In this document: piece after piece, positions 15,850 to 27,243 of the stretch
How positions within the stretch are numbered: the stretch's first letter is position 1
Layout: each line of letters begins with the position of its first letter
From: Chrysochromulina tobinii
Taxonomy: Eukaryota > Haptophyta > Prymnesiales > Chrysochromulinaceae
Direction: 5' to 3'
DNA length: 31,939 bases
Assembly (NCBI GenBank): GCA_001275005.1
Contig: JWZX01002301.1
Coordinates: forward strand, 1-31,939
The notes under the pieces: model-generated
What the model saw: only the letters and a program-made list of their open reading frames with translations
What the model was told of the DNA's origin: nothing
Databases searched by the model: none
Position numbers and translations under genes: made by a program

Positions 15850-16461
15850 CTAAGACACCTCGATTGGCGAGGCTGGTGGTATAGCCGCTGCCTCTTCGAC
15901 GTCGGATCCCTTGGCTGAGCTCGCGCGGGGAGTGTCGCTCGGCGTGGGCTCCACTTCGGCACCGTCGTCGTCATCCATGTCGAGACCCTTGGCCAGGCCG
16001 ATGGTGCCATCGTCTTTGCCCTCGACAAGTGCAACGATGAGGAGCGCTGCGTCTTCCTCTCCAATGTCCTGTGCCACTTGGAGTGGCGTCTTCTTCATCG
16101 CGTTCTTCATATCAAAGATCTTGGCATTCTTTGAATAGAGCAGGCGGAGGATGCTGAGAGAGCCAAAGGCAGCGGCTATATGAGCTATGCCGTGGCCCCT
16201 CTGCGCTTGCGGGCCGATGCGAATCAGATGGCGCGTGAGCAGGTGGGGTCGGACGGTTCTTGGCATGTGTGCTCATGGGATGTGCTCCAACACACGCACC
16301 TCATTCACAAAGTCAACTGAGGCTCCTTTGGCGAGCGCCTCCTCGGCCTTGGCGAGCTGATCATCCTTGGCAGCCTTGCAAAACGCCTCGTTAGCCTTCT
16401 GCCTGGCCGCCGCCTCCTGTTCCTCTGCGCTGAGTTTGGGTGGCGTTGGCTTCTTGCCCAT
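15850..16461 (-). CDS. Ankyrin-repeat protein, two exons
   Basis: Exon 1 is 16300-16461 (54 codons from ATG) and exon 2 is 15850-16200. The 99-bp intron starts GTGCGT and ends GCGCAG and leaves a phase-0 junction. The 170-residue product begins with a lysine-rich helix (MGKKPTPPKLSAEEQEAAAR). Ankyrin repeats follow: KAAKDDQLAKAEEALAKGAS, then VDFVNE joined by splicing to RGHGIAHIAAAFGSLSILRL and LYSKNAKIFD, then KKTPLQVAQDIGEEDAALLI. The junction falls exactly inside an ankyrin repeat, which validates the intron. The C-terminus is acidic and disordered (MDDDDGAEVEPTPSDTPRAS). It is probably a small cytosolic or nuclear adaptor; the partner is unknown. It is divergent from the VPS4 gene with 224 bp between starts. 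Confidence 0.8.
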
Positions 16462-18443
<1,982 letters not shown>

Positions 18444-18892
18444 AGCGAGTGTACACAGGCACAGGGCGCCAAGGCGTGAGAGTCGCGACGTCCAACGCGC
18501 GGCAGACTGAGGAGACGACGCTTAGACGACGCTTAGACGACGCTTGCATCCGGGGCCGACCTCCGCGCGGCGGCCACTCTCTGCTGCTCCCCGTCCGGTC
18601 TTCACGTGTGCGCCCCGCCGGTGACACTGCATCCAGCAGTCTGTGGAAATCGGACACACGACAGTTGTATAGCGTGTATTAGCTCCGTATTTGATTTAGT
18701 TACGGTGCCGTTATGCGGTTATGCCGTTATGGGACCGCCTTCAGCACGCTATCGTTACTTTTCTAAGATAATCGATGTCGGAGACGAGAGTACAGAGTGC
18801 ACCACGGTTGCGAGATTCCGTACGTTCGATTCGTGCCGTGTGCTGGTTATACGCGGTTTACGCGGATTCTCCACAAGTCGAGCGCGCTCCTC
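18444..18892. other. Intergenic stretch between convergent genes
   Basis: About 450 bp between VPS4 (plus) and the RING-H2 gene (minus). It holds three tandem copies of an 11-base unit GACGACGCTTA (18514-18545) and short CCGTTATG repeats (about 18708-18731). No gene seen. Confidence 0.6.
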
Positions 18893-19938
18893 TCAAAAGA
18901 GCATGAATGTTGTAAACCACTGAAGCAGCCAGAACGTCCCCACACCATGGCCGGTGAAGGGGCCGTCAACGAAGGGGGCCGTCAACGATGGGAACCTGGC
19001 GATGAACTGGCGGCGCATGTCGGCATGGGCGGCCGCATACCGGATCCGGGGATTGGCATGTGGCGCCGCGCTCATGATCACAAAAGTGGCACCAGCAACA
19101 ATCAAGAAAAGGAAGCAGCACACTATCACCACCAACCGCAGCAGCCGTGTCAGCCACTCCAGACGATCCTGGAACGGGAACGCACCACCGCCCTGCCCGC
19201 CGCCTCCGCCCGCGTGAGCTCGCGGAGCTTCGGCTGTTGCGGCGGCACTTGCGGCGGGATCCAGGCTTCGGTTGCACAGCGGGCAGGCAGGTGCACGGCG
19301 CTTCGTTGCCGTGAGAAGCCAACGATCGATGCACTCGATGTGGAAATAATGGCCGCACCGTAGCAATCGGAGCGGCTCGCCATCTGCATACTCTTCATAG
19401 CACTGCCAGAAATCGGGAGTCGATCGCGCAGCTACGCTTGAGTGGACTCACGCCGCGAAGGCGAGGGGCGCAGGCTCTCGATGAGCATGCGCACAATGCT
19501 GCACAGCGTGTCGTGAGGTGCACGCTCCAGCTCATTGACAAGATCCTCCTTCTCCAGAAGCACTCGCACAGAGGGCACAGAAGCATTTGCACAGCCTGTG
19601 CGGTGGCGCAAGCGCTGCCGCAGTTCTGAGACGGACGCTGACTGGCGACTGCTTTGGCACATCCACGACTCGATGGGGAGCTCATTGACGAGTGCATGCA
19701 CGCGCGCCTCGCGAGTGCGCTCGTTCTCCTCAGGTTCAGCGTCAGGATGTATTAGGCGACTGCAGTACATAGCGATGTATCCTATCACTAACAAAACGAG
19801 AAGCTTCCACGGCAGCCAGTTTGAGAATGGTTGCCAGCGCCTTGGCAACCCAGAATCGGAGAGCAAGCAACACACGACAGAGAACAATATGGAGAGCGCG
19901 ATGCTCGTCGCGTTCCGACCCGCTACGATGAAGAACAT
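18893..19938 (-). CDS. RING-H2 membrane protein, probable E3 ubiquitin ligase, two exons
   Basis: Exon 1 is 19495-19938 and exon 2 is 18893-19402. The 92-bp intron starts GTGCGC and ends TGGCAG in phase 0. Splicing completes the first zinc knuckle: exon 1 ends DTLCSI and exon 2 starts [20 protein letters not shown], giving C-x2-[10 protein letters not shown] then supplies the Cys-His-His-Cys ligands, followed by IDRWLL and CPLCN. All eight RING-H2 ligands are therefore present. The 317-residue protein has apolar segments near residues 11-25 and 44-59 and a strong transmembrane segment after the RING ([20 protein letters not shown]). It is therefore membrane-bound, with the RING probably facing the cytosol to recruit E2 enzymes. 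Substrates are unknown. ATG at 19936-19938. It is divergent from the PhyH-like gene and convergent with VPS4. Confidence 0.92.
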
Positions 19939-20283
19939 GGATGGGTCGCCTCGTTACGCCTCAAACCACACGATGAACTCGATGAGCGGAGAACAAACCT
20001 CCCGTATTTGTTTGCCGAAATCCATTCACAAAAGACCAATCCCCCTCATACACACGACGGTAGAGACCCTAATACACACGACGGTACCGGTAGAGACCGT
20101 CTAGCGCAGGTGCACGAAGCCCGGTCATTACGGTCACTTAGGTCACGGCCGAGCGGGTTACCCGGTAAGAGCGGGCCATGAGGGGATCCACATCGTATCC
20201 ACATCGAGGGTCCGAGAAGGCACCAACTCTCTGTGAAAAGGTCGTGCCTGCATCCCCAGCAGGACAAGGCCTCGCGCATACAC
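19939..20283. promoter_or_regulatory. Divergent promoter region with a short tandem repeat
   Basis: 345 bp separate the RING-H2 gene and the PhyH-like gene start codons. ATACACACGACGGTAGAGACC at 20048-20068 is repeated at 20072-20098 with a 6-base insertion (one 21-base unit). Its position suggests it lies in the promoter or leader of one or both genes; function unknown. Confidence 0.5.
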
Positions 20284-21468
20284 ATGCACACTGTCATCAC
20301 GCCGTGCCTGCTCGGCCTGCTCGGAGCCATGATTGTGGCGAGGCCATTGGCTCCGATGCGCGTAGCACGCGCACATCTGCAGATGGCCGCGCCAGCAGAC
20401 GACGAGCAGGTTGATGTGGAGGTTTTTGAGTTTGCTGACGGTGGCATGGACGTCGCATCGCTCCTCGCCGCCCTTGGCGGAGATGACGGCCGCGCCTTGG
20501 ACATATTCGGCGATGAAGGCCGCACTTTGGACCTGGACTCGATCGGCAGCTTTCGTACCACCGCGTCGTCAAAGGAGTCGTCTTTGGTGCTCGAGAACGA
20601 CGAGTGGGAGTTGCCGCCCTCACCACTACTGATGAATGAAGGGAGAGGGCGAGTTTCACCAGATGCTGCAGCAATCAAAGCGGTGCATGAGGTGGGCGTG
20701 GTGCGCACGCGCGCAGTGTCACGCACGACCGCAGAGGCGCTTCGGGCCGACGTGCTCGAGCAGCTCGAGCTTGCACGCGCGACGATGTCGACCCATGGGC
20801 TGGGGCTGACCGACTCGTACCTGTCGAGCGTCCTCGCGCCGGACAATGGGTCCGAGCAAGTGAGATGGGACGTGCGGCTGGCGCTCACGCCGGCTGTTCG
20901 AATGGCGCTACGCGAGATGCTCGCGGTGGAGGCCGGTTCACTGACCTCGATCTTTGAAGCCCTGGCAGGAGGTGGAGATGCTGAACTTTGGGAGTGCGCG
21001 GCGATCGTGTCGGCACCTGGAGCAACTGCACAGCCAGTGCACTCGGACACCGAGTACTCGCCCTCGCCATGCCTATTCACCGCCTTCGTGGCGCTGCAGC
21101 CCGTCACGGCTGACAATGGGCCAACGCGTTTCTTGCCGCGCACGCACACGGCCGAGGCACACACGCCGCGCTCGGCGGCCGATGAGCGCTCGTTCTTGAC
21201 CGCTGCGGCGTCGAGTGTCGCGCTGCTTGAAACGGGCGAATGCGCGCTCTACGACGGCCGGTTGCTCCATTGTGGGACCGCGCATCAAGGCGATGAGCTG
21301 CGGGTGCTCTTCTACGTCACATTCCGCCACGTCAACGCCGATAGCTCCCTCGCGAATGAGGCAGCGCATTCGATTCGCGACGAGTACAAAGGAGCCCTGC
21401 GCCTGCGCGACTTCTCGGCATCGGGAGGAGAACTGTCCGACTGTACCCGTAAGCTTTTTACTTCGTGA
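20284..21468 (+). CDS. PhyH-like Fe(II)/2-oxoglutarate dioxygenase with signal-like N-terminus
   Basis: A 394-residue protein beginning at the first ATG (20284); the frame upstream has only a GTG. The N-terminus (HTVITPCLLGLLGAMIVARP) resembles a signal peptide and could be the first part of an ER or bipartite plastid leader. After an acidic linker, the C-terminal domain shows the phytanoyl-CoA-dioxygenase fold: QPVHSDTEYSP carries the iron ligands His253 and Asp255, NGPTRFLPRTHT is the conserved Gly-Pro/Pro-x-x-H segment, and LLHCGTAHQGDELRVLFYV carries the distal His (about 329) and the Arg that binds 2-oxoglutarate (about 340). Such enzymes hydroxylate lipids or small molecules; the substrate is unknown. 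No intron is needed. It is divergent from the RING-H2 gene. Confidence 0.83.
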   Translation: MHTVITPCLLGLLGAMIVARPLAPMRVARAHLQMAAPADDEQVDVEVFEFADGGMDVASLLAALGGDDGRALDIFGDEGRTLDLDSIGSFRTTASSKESSLVLENDEWELPPSPLLMNEGRGRVSPDAAAIKAVHEVGVVRTRAVSRTTAEALRADVLEQLELARATMSTHGLGLTDSYLSSVLAPDNGSEQVRWDVRLALTPAVRMALREMLAVEAGSLTSIFEALAGGGDAELWECAAIVSAPGATAQPVHSDTEYSPSPCLFTAFVALQPVTADNGPTRFLPRTHTAEAHTPRSAADERSFLTAAASSVALLETGECALYDGRLLHCGTAHQGDELRVLFYVTFRHVNADSSLANEAAHSIRDEYKGALRLRDFSASGGELSDCTRKLFTS

Positions 21469-21860
21469 TTTCCACCTTGACCTTTAATACGGAGTTCTCG
21501 TCGTGCGCGAACGGCGTCACCCGACGTGTCGCTGTCGGGCGGTCGCGCCGCGCCCCGCGCGCTGGACCACATGCACCATCTGGGTATGGCCGCATTGCGC
21601 CAAATCCACGGTGTCCGCACGTAATCAACTAGTAATCAAGCCGACCATATGCTGCATCCGGCAACCGACCAGGTTGCGGCTACTAACAGACCACATAAAC
21701 CGTACCCGATTAGTGACAACGGTTCTACGCTGTAGTCTGCAAGCAGGACTCCACGCCCGCAGCGGCGCTGCGCGCGTCGGGCTCGTGCTAACCCGTCGAG
21801 AAGCATCGCGGTGCCCTCGATGCGCAAGCGAAGCGCTCGCTGCCTCGGCGGCTCGGGAAT
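21469..21860. other. Intergenic stretch between convergent genes, nothing seen
   Basis: 392 bp between the PhyH-like gene (plus) and the charged coiled-coil gene (minus). No ORF with recognisable content and no clear repeat. Confidence 0.5.
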
Positions 21861-22550
21861 CTAGCTGCTCATGACCGTATGACCAAGTTTGACGCCATTG
21901 GTCATGTCGGCGAGGCTCTTGCGCATCGAGCCGAGCTTGGCCGTCAGCCGCGCACGCATGGAGACCGTATCGCCATTCACTTCCTTCGCAATCGTCTTCA
22001 ATTTCTCCTCCATCTGCGGCATTGATTTGAGCAGTTTCGACTCCTGCTTGACGAGCTTCGAAGCTAGCGCACGGTCGCGCCGCTCCTCGCGCATCAGCGC
22101 CTGCTCCTGCGCCTCGATCTCAAGGGCGAGGTCCTCAGCGATCTTCAGGTCGTTGCGGCACAGCTTGCGCTCCGCGAGCTGCCGCTGCTGCTTCTCGAGC
22201 TTCGCGACCTGCAGAGCCTCCTTCTGTAACTCGGCCTCGAGCTGGCGCGCGAGCCGCTCGTCGCGTTCTATGGCGCTCTCGAGCGCCTGCTCATCTGCGA
22301 GAAGCTTGCGCGCAATGTCGAGATCCTGCGTCTCGAGGTTACTGATCGTCGCCTCCTCCTCTTCGTCCAGCTGGAGGCCCAGCCGGAGCGCCTCCTCTGC
22401 CGCCGCGAGCTCCTCCTCGTCGAACGCTTTGGCGAGATCGGCGCCATACTCTTCGAACTCGGCAATATCCGCCGCCGACTGAAGGGCGGCGCGCTCGCGC
22501 GCCGCCAGGGCCACTTCCTTGGATTGCTCAAGCATGTCCATCAGCCCCAT
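21861..22550 (-). CDS. Highly charged coiled-coil protein, unknown function
   Basis: A 229-residue ORF starting at an ATG (22548-22550). Almost the whole protein is predicted helix rich in Glu, Leu, Lys and Ala, for example FDEEELAAAEEALRLGLQLD, LDIARKLLADEQALESAIER and DERLARQLEAEL. The repeated D/E-x-x-L-A-x-x-L pattern recalls ubiquitin-interacting or Golgin-like coiled coils, but no specific family can be named. The C-terminal 50 residues contain a basic region (RARLTAKLGSMRKSLADMTN) that could fold as a small helical bundle. There are no transmembrane segments. It is divergent from the membrane-protein gene at 22784, with 233 bp between the starts. Confidence 0.75.
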   Translation of the reverse strand: MGLMDMLEQSKEVALAARERAALQSAADIAEFEEYGADLAKAFDEEELAAAEEALRLGLQLDEEEEATISNLETQDLDIARKLLADEQALESAIERDERLARQLEAELQKEALQVAKLEKQQRQLAERKLCRNDLKIAEDLALEIEAQEQALMREERRDRALASKLVKQESKLLKSMPQMEEKLKTIAKEVNGDTVSMRARLTAKLGSMRKSLADMTNGVKLGHTVMSS

Positions 22551-22783
22551 GGTGAATCGGTAGCGGCGTCGGGCGTCGGAGAGGCCTCCGATAGTGGATT
22601 CAAAAAAAGTGTGAAGGACTCTTCGTGTGAATCTCGATGGAACGCTTGAATGAAATTTCGATGCAACTTCGGCGCGAGTTCAACTTGAACTTGAACGTGA
22701 TCTAAAGATTCGAACTCCGCGGTGAAGTTTGCCCCCGACGCAACCTCGCGTGTCCGTGTGCTCCAGAGGGCGGACTCGTGACG

Positions 22784-23692
22784 ATGGCCCTTGAGCTCGT
22801 ACGTCTCTGCTTCGCTTTTCATGCCTCCGCGATCGTACAGCCTGACATTCATCTTCGAGCTCGCGCCTGCCAAATGGGCCCGCCCGAAGGCTGGGAGCCA
22901 CCGCCGCCGCCTGCCGAAGGCGATTTCGTGGATGCTAGCTGCCGCTGGCTCAACAATGCGATGGAGCAAACTGTCGTGCCGCCGCTGCGCAAGTACACGC
23001 AGGTTCGCCAGTCCGGAGAGCCGCAGGGTGATTTCTGGTCGACGGTGACCTCACCGCCTCAAGTGCCTGGGCTCTCGCGGCCGGTGTGGCTCACCATCGC
23101 AGCCTCTGTGCCAACAGCCCTCGGTTGGTACGGTTGGTACAAGTTCTCGGTGGAGGAGGAGCTGTTCTACGACGAGCTGCGACGCGAAGGCCGCACTTCG
23201 GGTGCAGGAGGGTACGGCACGTTGATCCTCTTCTCATGGCTCGTGCTGCTCGGCGGCTTGGGCTCCATCGCTGGCGTACCAGGTGCAGACAAGCTGATTG
23301 ACGCCGGCGCCATCTGGATCCTTGCGGGGCAGGTCAACCTATACCGACGCGTCAATGAGCTGCTCGAAGAGCAGCCAGGCGGCTCGGCGCCACTGCACGC
23401 GTGGTGGGCGGTGCTGCCACCGCCTCTCGATGTGGTCGTCGGACTTCGTCAAGTGCACTTCCTTGCTCGCTACTGGAGCGAGGTGCGGGGTGAGACCTGG
23501 CAGACGGACAAGGTCGCCGAGGAGCTCTTCCCCTTCATCTCTAGCCCACGCTTTACGCTCAGGGAGTTCGCCCGGACTCCGAGCATGTGGTTCTGGTTCA
23601 CCAAAGAGATGGAAGACTTTGATTGGCCCATACTTGCCGACCCAACGATGCCTGCAGCTCGAGCCGATCGGGGTGGAAAGACGCGCGATTGA
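22784..23692 (+). CDS. Multi-pass membrane protein, conserved-looking, unknown function
   Basis: A 302-residue protein from ATG 22784; a GTG two codons earlier is ignored. The N-terminal 18 residues (ALELVRLCFAFHASAIV) look like a signal or organelle leader. The middle part has hydrophobic segments at PVWLTIAASVPTALGWYGWY, at YGTLILFSWLVLLGGLGSIA and around AGAIWILAGQVNLYRRV. After the last comes a Trp- and aromatic-rich soluble part (HAWWAVLPPPLDVVVGLRQ, ARTPSMWFWFTKEMEDFDWP). The mixture of an N-terminal leader, two or three membrane spans and conserved-looking aromatic motifs suggests a plastid or ER membrane protein. I do not recognise the family. It is divergent from the charged coiled-coil gene. 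Confidence 0.72.
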   Translation: MALELVRLCFAFHASAIVQPDIHLRARACQMGPPEGWEPPPPPAEGDFVDASCRWLNNAMEQTVVPPLRKYTQVRQSGEPQGDFWSTVTSPPQVPGLSRPVWLTIAASVPTALGWYGWYKFSVEEELFYDELRREGRTSGAGGYGTLILFSWLVLLGGLGSIAGVPGADKLIDAGAIWILAGQVNLYRRVNELLEEQPGGSAPLHAWWAVLPPPLDVVVGLRQVHFLARYWSEVRGETWQTDKVAEELFPFISSPRFTLREFARTPSMWFWFTKEMEDFDWPILADPTMPAARADRGGKTRD

Positions 23693-24071
23693 ACACGGTC
23701 GAGGTACTGGCACTTCGAGCACTTCGAGCGGGTGCGTCGGAGGTTCGTGTTCTCGTGCAATGATTGCATCTTTGAGTCACTTCCTTGTACCGGAGCAGTA
23801 GGAACCCACAGTACAGCCGTGAGCGAGGTTCCCAGCTCTCGCGACTCGCCGCTCCGCAACTTGTGCGCCTGCGCGTTGATTGTACACGTGCCGCCGGCGA
23901 CTGCATGTCGCCTTGATGCCCATTGTTGTTGCCGCGTCTGGAAACTGTCGTAATTTTCGTTCAAATGCGCTGAAGAAGGCTTCTCGAGACGTTTTATGCA
24001 TGCTCTCGTTCGTCCCGTCCCCTTTCACGGCGGGAATTAAACTGTGGAGGTGACGAAACAGGGGCGCATGA
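23693..24071. other. Intergenic stretch upstream of NAA40, nothing seen
   Basis: 379 bp between two plus-strand genes. Antisense ORFs here are continuations of shadow frames. It should carry the terminator of the membrane-protein gene and the promoter of the acetyltransferase gene. Confidence 0.45.
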
Positions 24072-24854
24072 ATGGTCGACTTCGTTGGCCGCGGCATGGC
24101 GGACGTCGCGAGCGCACGCGGCTTGCACGTCGTGCAGGAGGTCGGCGCTCGCCTGCCGTTGACTGCGCGCTACGCCGTGCTCGGTCTCATAGAGCGCAAT
24201 CATCGCGAGGTATTGCAACTCTCGGCAGGTGATGCGTACGCCAAAGCGGAGCAAATGCTGCCGGAGCTGTGTCATGAGGCAACCGAGTACGTACTGCTCT
24301 ATGCGGAGGCGTCTGTGCGTACGCTCGTCGGCTTTTCAGCAGCGCGTGAAGTCGAGGAGGAGACGCTGCTCGTGCGATATTTGCTCGAGCTGCAGATCGA
24401 CCCCGATCATCGGCGCAAGGGCCTAGGACGGGCCCTTGTCCAGGATGCGCGGCGAGCCGCTGAGGCAGCCGGTGCGTGTGGTCTCATGCTCACCTGCAAT
24501 ACGCGCAACAGCCGAGCGCTCCGCTTCTACGCAACCCTCGGCTTCGTCACATCTCCGACCTCACCATCACTGTGCGCACCTGCCTCGTGCGCTACATCCT
24601 CCGACGATGGGAACCGCTACGAGATTCTTGCGTTGATCTGGGGCGAGGGAGCCTTCGCTCGGCTTGCTGCGCGTGGCATTGAAGCGCTGCAGCATCATAA
24701 TGCGCGCGTTGACGAGCGATCGGCGGAGAAACGAGCCCTGCTGTCCATCGCAGCGGACGACGACGACGTTTTTGAGGAGCCGCCTACAAAGGAGAGGAGA
24801 CACACGCACAGCCCGTTGCGAAAGGAGGACGAGTCCGTGCACGAGCTAGACTAG
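24072..24854 (+). CDS. NAA40: N-alpha-acetyltransferase 40 (NatD-type histone N-terminal acetyltransferase)
   Basis: A 260-residue GNAT protein. The core shows LLELQIDPDHRRKGLGRALV, the acetyl-CoA pyrophosphate loop (R-R-K-G-L-G). It is followed by GLMLTCNTRNSRALRFYATL and the NAA40-specific tail of the domain: GFVTSPTSPSL, a Cys-containing loop and NRYEILAL, matching the D-x-x-S-P-S and S-Y-E-I-L pattern of animal and yeast NatD. NatD acetylates the N-terminal Ser of histones H4 and H2A co-translationally. The C-terminal 70 residues are an acidic then basic extension (AADDDDVFEEPPTKERRHTH) that is absent from the compact family members. The start is the ATG at 24072; an overlapping ATG four bases upstream is out of frame. 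No intron. Confidence 0.87.
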   Translation: MVDFVGRGMADVASARGLHVVQEVGARLPLTARYAVLGLIERNHREVLQLSAGDAYAKAEQMLPELCHEATEYVLLYAEASVRTLVGFSAAREVEEETLLVRYLLELQIDPDHRRKGLGRALVQDARRAAEAAGACGLMLTCNTRNSRALRFYATLGFVTSPTSPSLCAPASCATSSDDGNRYEILALIWGEGAFARLAARGIEALQHHNARVDERSAEKRALLSIAADDDDVFEEPPTKERRHTHSPLRKEDESVHELD

Positions 24855-24896
24855 CACAGCTGCCGCATCTCTTGTTAAAGTCCCCTACTTTAGGCG

Positions 24897-24943
24897 TACC
24901 GGTATGTCCCGGCTCCCCCCGGTGTCTTTTTACCGGTATGCCC
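24897..24943 (-). repeat. Dispersed short repeat, copy 2 (inverted)
   Basis: TACCGGTATG occurs at 24897-24906 and 24931-24940. Between them the sequence is the reverse complement of the core at 6442-6480, with few differences. It lies between NAA40 and the next gene and contains that gene's first in-frame ATG. Confidence 0.65.
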
Positions 24944-27243
24944 ATTGCGCGAGTGCCCACTGCAGCGCGCTCCGTGTTGCCGCGCGCTTTTCGGTCGGTG
25001 TGTTCACGTCCGATATGTCGGCCGCGTTGGCATGGGCTGGCGCGCTCATGGGTGGCCATCGCGTCAGCGTGGGGATCTCAGAGAGCAGCAGTCTCTACGC
25101 CAGCAAAGGCGCCGACGCCGCTGCCGACGCAGTCGACATCCACATCGAATGCTTTGCTGCTGATGATATCTCGAGCGAGAATGATCACGGCTTCCTGCTG
25201 CCTGTCACGATGCGAACAGCCGGTGGTGCCCACGTGGACCGCCTATTTGTGCTTTCTTCCACGCATCTCGCGCTCAAAGACCTCGAAGCGGTGCGCGAGA
25301 CGTCGAGCGAGACCCACTATTGGGCCCTGAGCACCCTCGTGTCTGCACAGCAGCAAGAGTGCGCCGTCCTCATCACCTTCGCGAGCATGCCGTGGACGAG
25401 GCAGCTGACGCTAACGCTGCCCGATTTCGAGCGTGCGGTGATCGTGCGGCAAAAGATCGCTCACGCTGCGAGCTTCGCCGATCCAGAGACGCTGGCCGAG
25501 CTCGAGCAGCGCGTCTCGGCACTCCGCTTCGACCCGGACGCGCAGTGTGAGGCGGCCGCCGCGGCCGAGCGCAAGGCGAAAGCCGCGGTCAAGCCCGCGG
25601 CCGCGGCTTTCCGTAAGACCTTCCAGACAGCCACGAGAGAAATTGCGAGCGGCGAGTCGGTCAGCTTAATGCAGCAGCTCGAGCAGCTGCAGCAACAGCA
25701 CGAGGCAGCGCTCGCGCGAGCGGCCGAGGCGGAGGCCAAGGTTGCCCTGGCTCAAGAGCGAGCAGCCGAGGCGGAGGTGCGCGCGACCCAGGCGGAGCAG
25801 ACCGCCGCGGCGCTGCTGAACGCGGAGCGTGCCGCGCGCCAGGAGGCCGACCCGGCGGAGGCAGCGGCGACCACCATGCCGTCGGAGGAGGTCGCCATAC
25901 TGCGCTCGGCGCTCGCGACGGCCGAGGCGGTTGCGGCGAACCTTGTGAAGGATGTGCACGAGCTGCGCACGCAGTTGGAAGCGGAGGGAATAGCACGCCA
26001 GGCGGCCGTCGCGCGCATCGTTGAGCTCACCCACAGCGCTGCAACGTCGCAAATGGAACACGAGGCGCGGCTCTCAGGGGCGACCACCGCGGGCGCGGCC
26101 ATCCTGCGGCGAGTCGCGCAGGCCAACCTGTGCCGCCGCTGCTTCATGGTGCTCAAAGCGAATGCAAGCGAGGCGATGAGACAACGGACGCCCCCGCACC
26201 CGATCTACGATGGGATCGCGACACCGCTGTCGTCGCCTATGCAGTGGCTCAAAGGAGTCGTGGGCAACGACGCAGTGAGCGGCAGCAGACCCCGCGCTCC
26301 GAGCACATCGCTGCCCGCCACGGCACATGCGCTCGACTTTTCACGCATCGCCTCTGCCTTTTCGGGCATGCGCTCACCTTCCCCGGCGGCGGCCGAGACG
26401 GGCAGCGACCAGGCGGTGGCGGACGTGGCCGACAAGGTGGCAACCGATTACGCGAGCGTGCTCGCGAGCGCGCAGGCGGAGGCGCTCGAGTCGCAGCGGG
26501 TCGAGATGCGCGAGGTGATCGCGCTGCTCGCCATCCATCTGGAGGGCATCCAGCAGCTGCACTCACTCCTCCTAGGCCGGAGTGCCGAAGAAGTTATCGA
26601 CGAAGAGCTCGGTACCTTCGGCCTCTCGTGGGAGGTAACGCCACTCGAGGCGGCGGCTGCCAACTCGGATGGGGCAGACTCGGGACGCCCTTCGTTGCTC
26701 GCGTCGCCCCCGCCCTCCTTGTACGAGCCCTTCGAGGGGCCTGCTGAGGGCGGCACCGCCGACGAGGCACGCGGTGCCGACGAGCCCGCCGTCGGGGTGG
26801 TGCCGCCGCCGCCGCCGCCGGGGCTGCTGCGGGAGCTGGGCGACGTAGACGAGGCGGATGAGCTCGTCTCACCCAGCTCGGCGCTTGACGAGTCAGAGCA
26901 GCTGCTGCAGGCGCAGGCGCTGCTGGGCGCGCGCGCACTCGCTGCGCGCCTGAGCGAGCGCATGGCCCTCGTGAGCGCGCTGCATCGTCGGCTCGAGAAG
27001 TCGTCGCTGCTGCAACCGCGCTGGGAGCAGGCGCCCACCGCCGAGTCGTCGCGCACGCGCGCGCAGACGCCGTCGCCGCCCGCGCCCGCGAAGGCGAAAA
27101 AGGAGCGCCGCCCCTCGGCCCTAGAGAGCGCAGCCCTCGAGCAGCTGCAGCGCAGCCAGTACACCAAGGCTGGCTTGGCTGTGCAGGCGTACGAAGGCTT
27201 TGATCCGGCCGCGAGCACGCCACGCCGAGTGGTGGCGACGTAA
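24904..27243 (+). CDS. Large coiled-coil protein with Ala/Glu-rich rod, unknown function
   Basis: A 779-residue ORF. The first ATG (24904) lies inside the dispersed repeat; the next in-frame ATG (25015, residue 38) may be the true start. Residues about 75-190 look globular, with beta-strand-like runs (VDRLFVLSSTHLALKDLEAV, RQLTLTLPDFERAVIVRQKI), possibly a PH-like fold, although this is only a guess. Residues about 245-390 form a long Ala/Glu/Gln-rich coiled coil (MQQLEQLQQQHEAALARAAE). A Cys-containing helix (RRVAQANLCRRCFMVLKANA), a disordered stretch and a second helical region follow. There is a polyproline run (VVPPPPPPGLL, about 634), and the tail is basic. It resembles cytoskeletal or flagellar scaffold proteins in composition, but no family can be assigned. 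Long minus-strand ORFs inside it are shadows of its GC-rich codons. Confidence 0.72.
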   Translation: MSRLPPVSFYRYAHCASAHCSALRVAARFSVGVFTSDMSAALAWAGALMGGHRVSVGISESSSLYASKGADAAADAVDIHIECFAADDISSENDHGFLLPVTMRTAGGAHVDRLFVLSSTHLALKDLEAVRETSSETHYWALSTLVSAQQQECAVLITFASMPWTRQLTLTLPDFERAVIVRQKIAHAASFADPETLAELEQRVSALRFDPDAQCEAAAAAERKAKAAVKPAAAAFRKTFQTATREIASGESVSLMQQLEQLQQQHEAALARAAEAEAKVALAQERAAEAEVRATQAEQTAAALLNAERAARQEADPAEAAATTMPSEEVAILRSALATAEAVAANLVKDVHELRTQLEAEGIARQAAVARIVELTHSAATSQMEHEARLSGATTAGAAILRRVAQANLCRRCFMVLKANASEAMRQRTPPHPIYDGIATPLSSPMQWLKGVVGNDAVSGSRPRAPSTSLPATAHALDFSRIASAFSGMRSPSPAAAETGSDQAVADVADKVATDYASVLASAQAEALESQRVEMREVIALLAIHLEGIQQLHSLLLGRSAEEVIDEELGTFGLSWEVTPLEAAAANSDGADSGRPSLLASPPPSLYEPFEGPAEGGTADEARGADEPAVGVVPPPPPPGLLRELGDVDEADELVSPSSALDESEQLLQAQALLGARALAARLSERMALVSALHRRLEKSSLLQPRWEQAPTAESSRTRAQTPSPPAPAKAKKERRPSALESAALEQLQRSQYTKAGLAVQAYEGFDPAASTPRRVVAT

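Noticed and set aside
19384-19440. A 19-base mini-intron (GA to AG) joining SCAI in one frame to CYEEY in the RING-H2 gene.
   Set aside because: A normal GT-AG intron (19403-19494) joins DTLCSI to CYEEY in phase and gives the same complete zinc knuckle without an odd splice site.
21889-22482. Plus-strand ORF of 197 codons opposite the charged coiled-coil gene.
   Set aside because: Ser/Ala/Arg-rich antisense of Glu/Leu codons; no motif.
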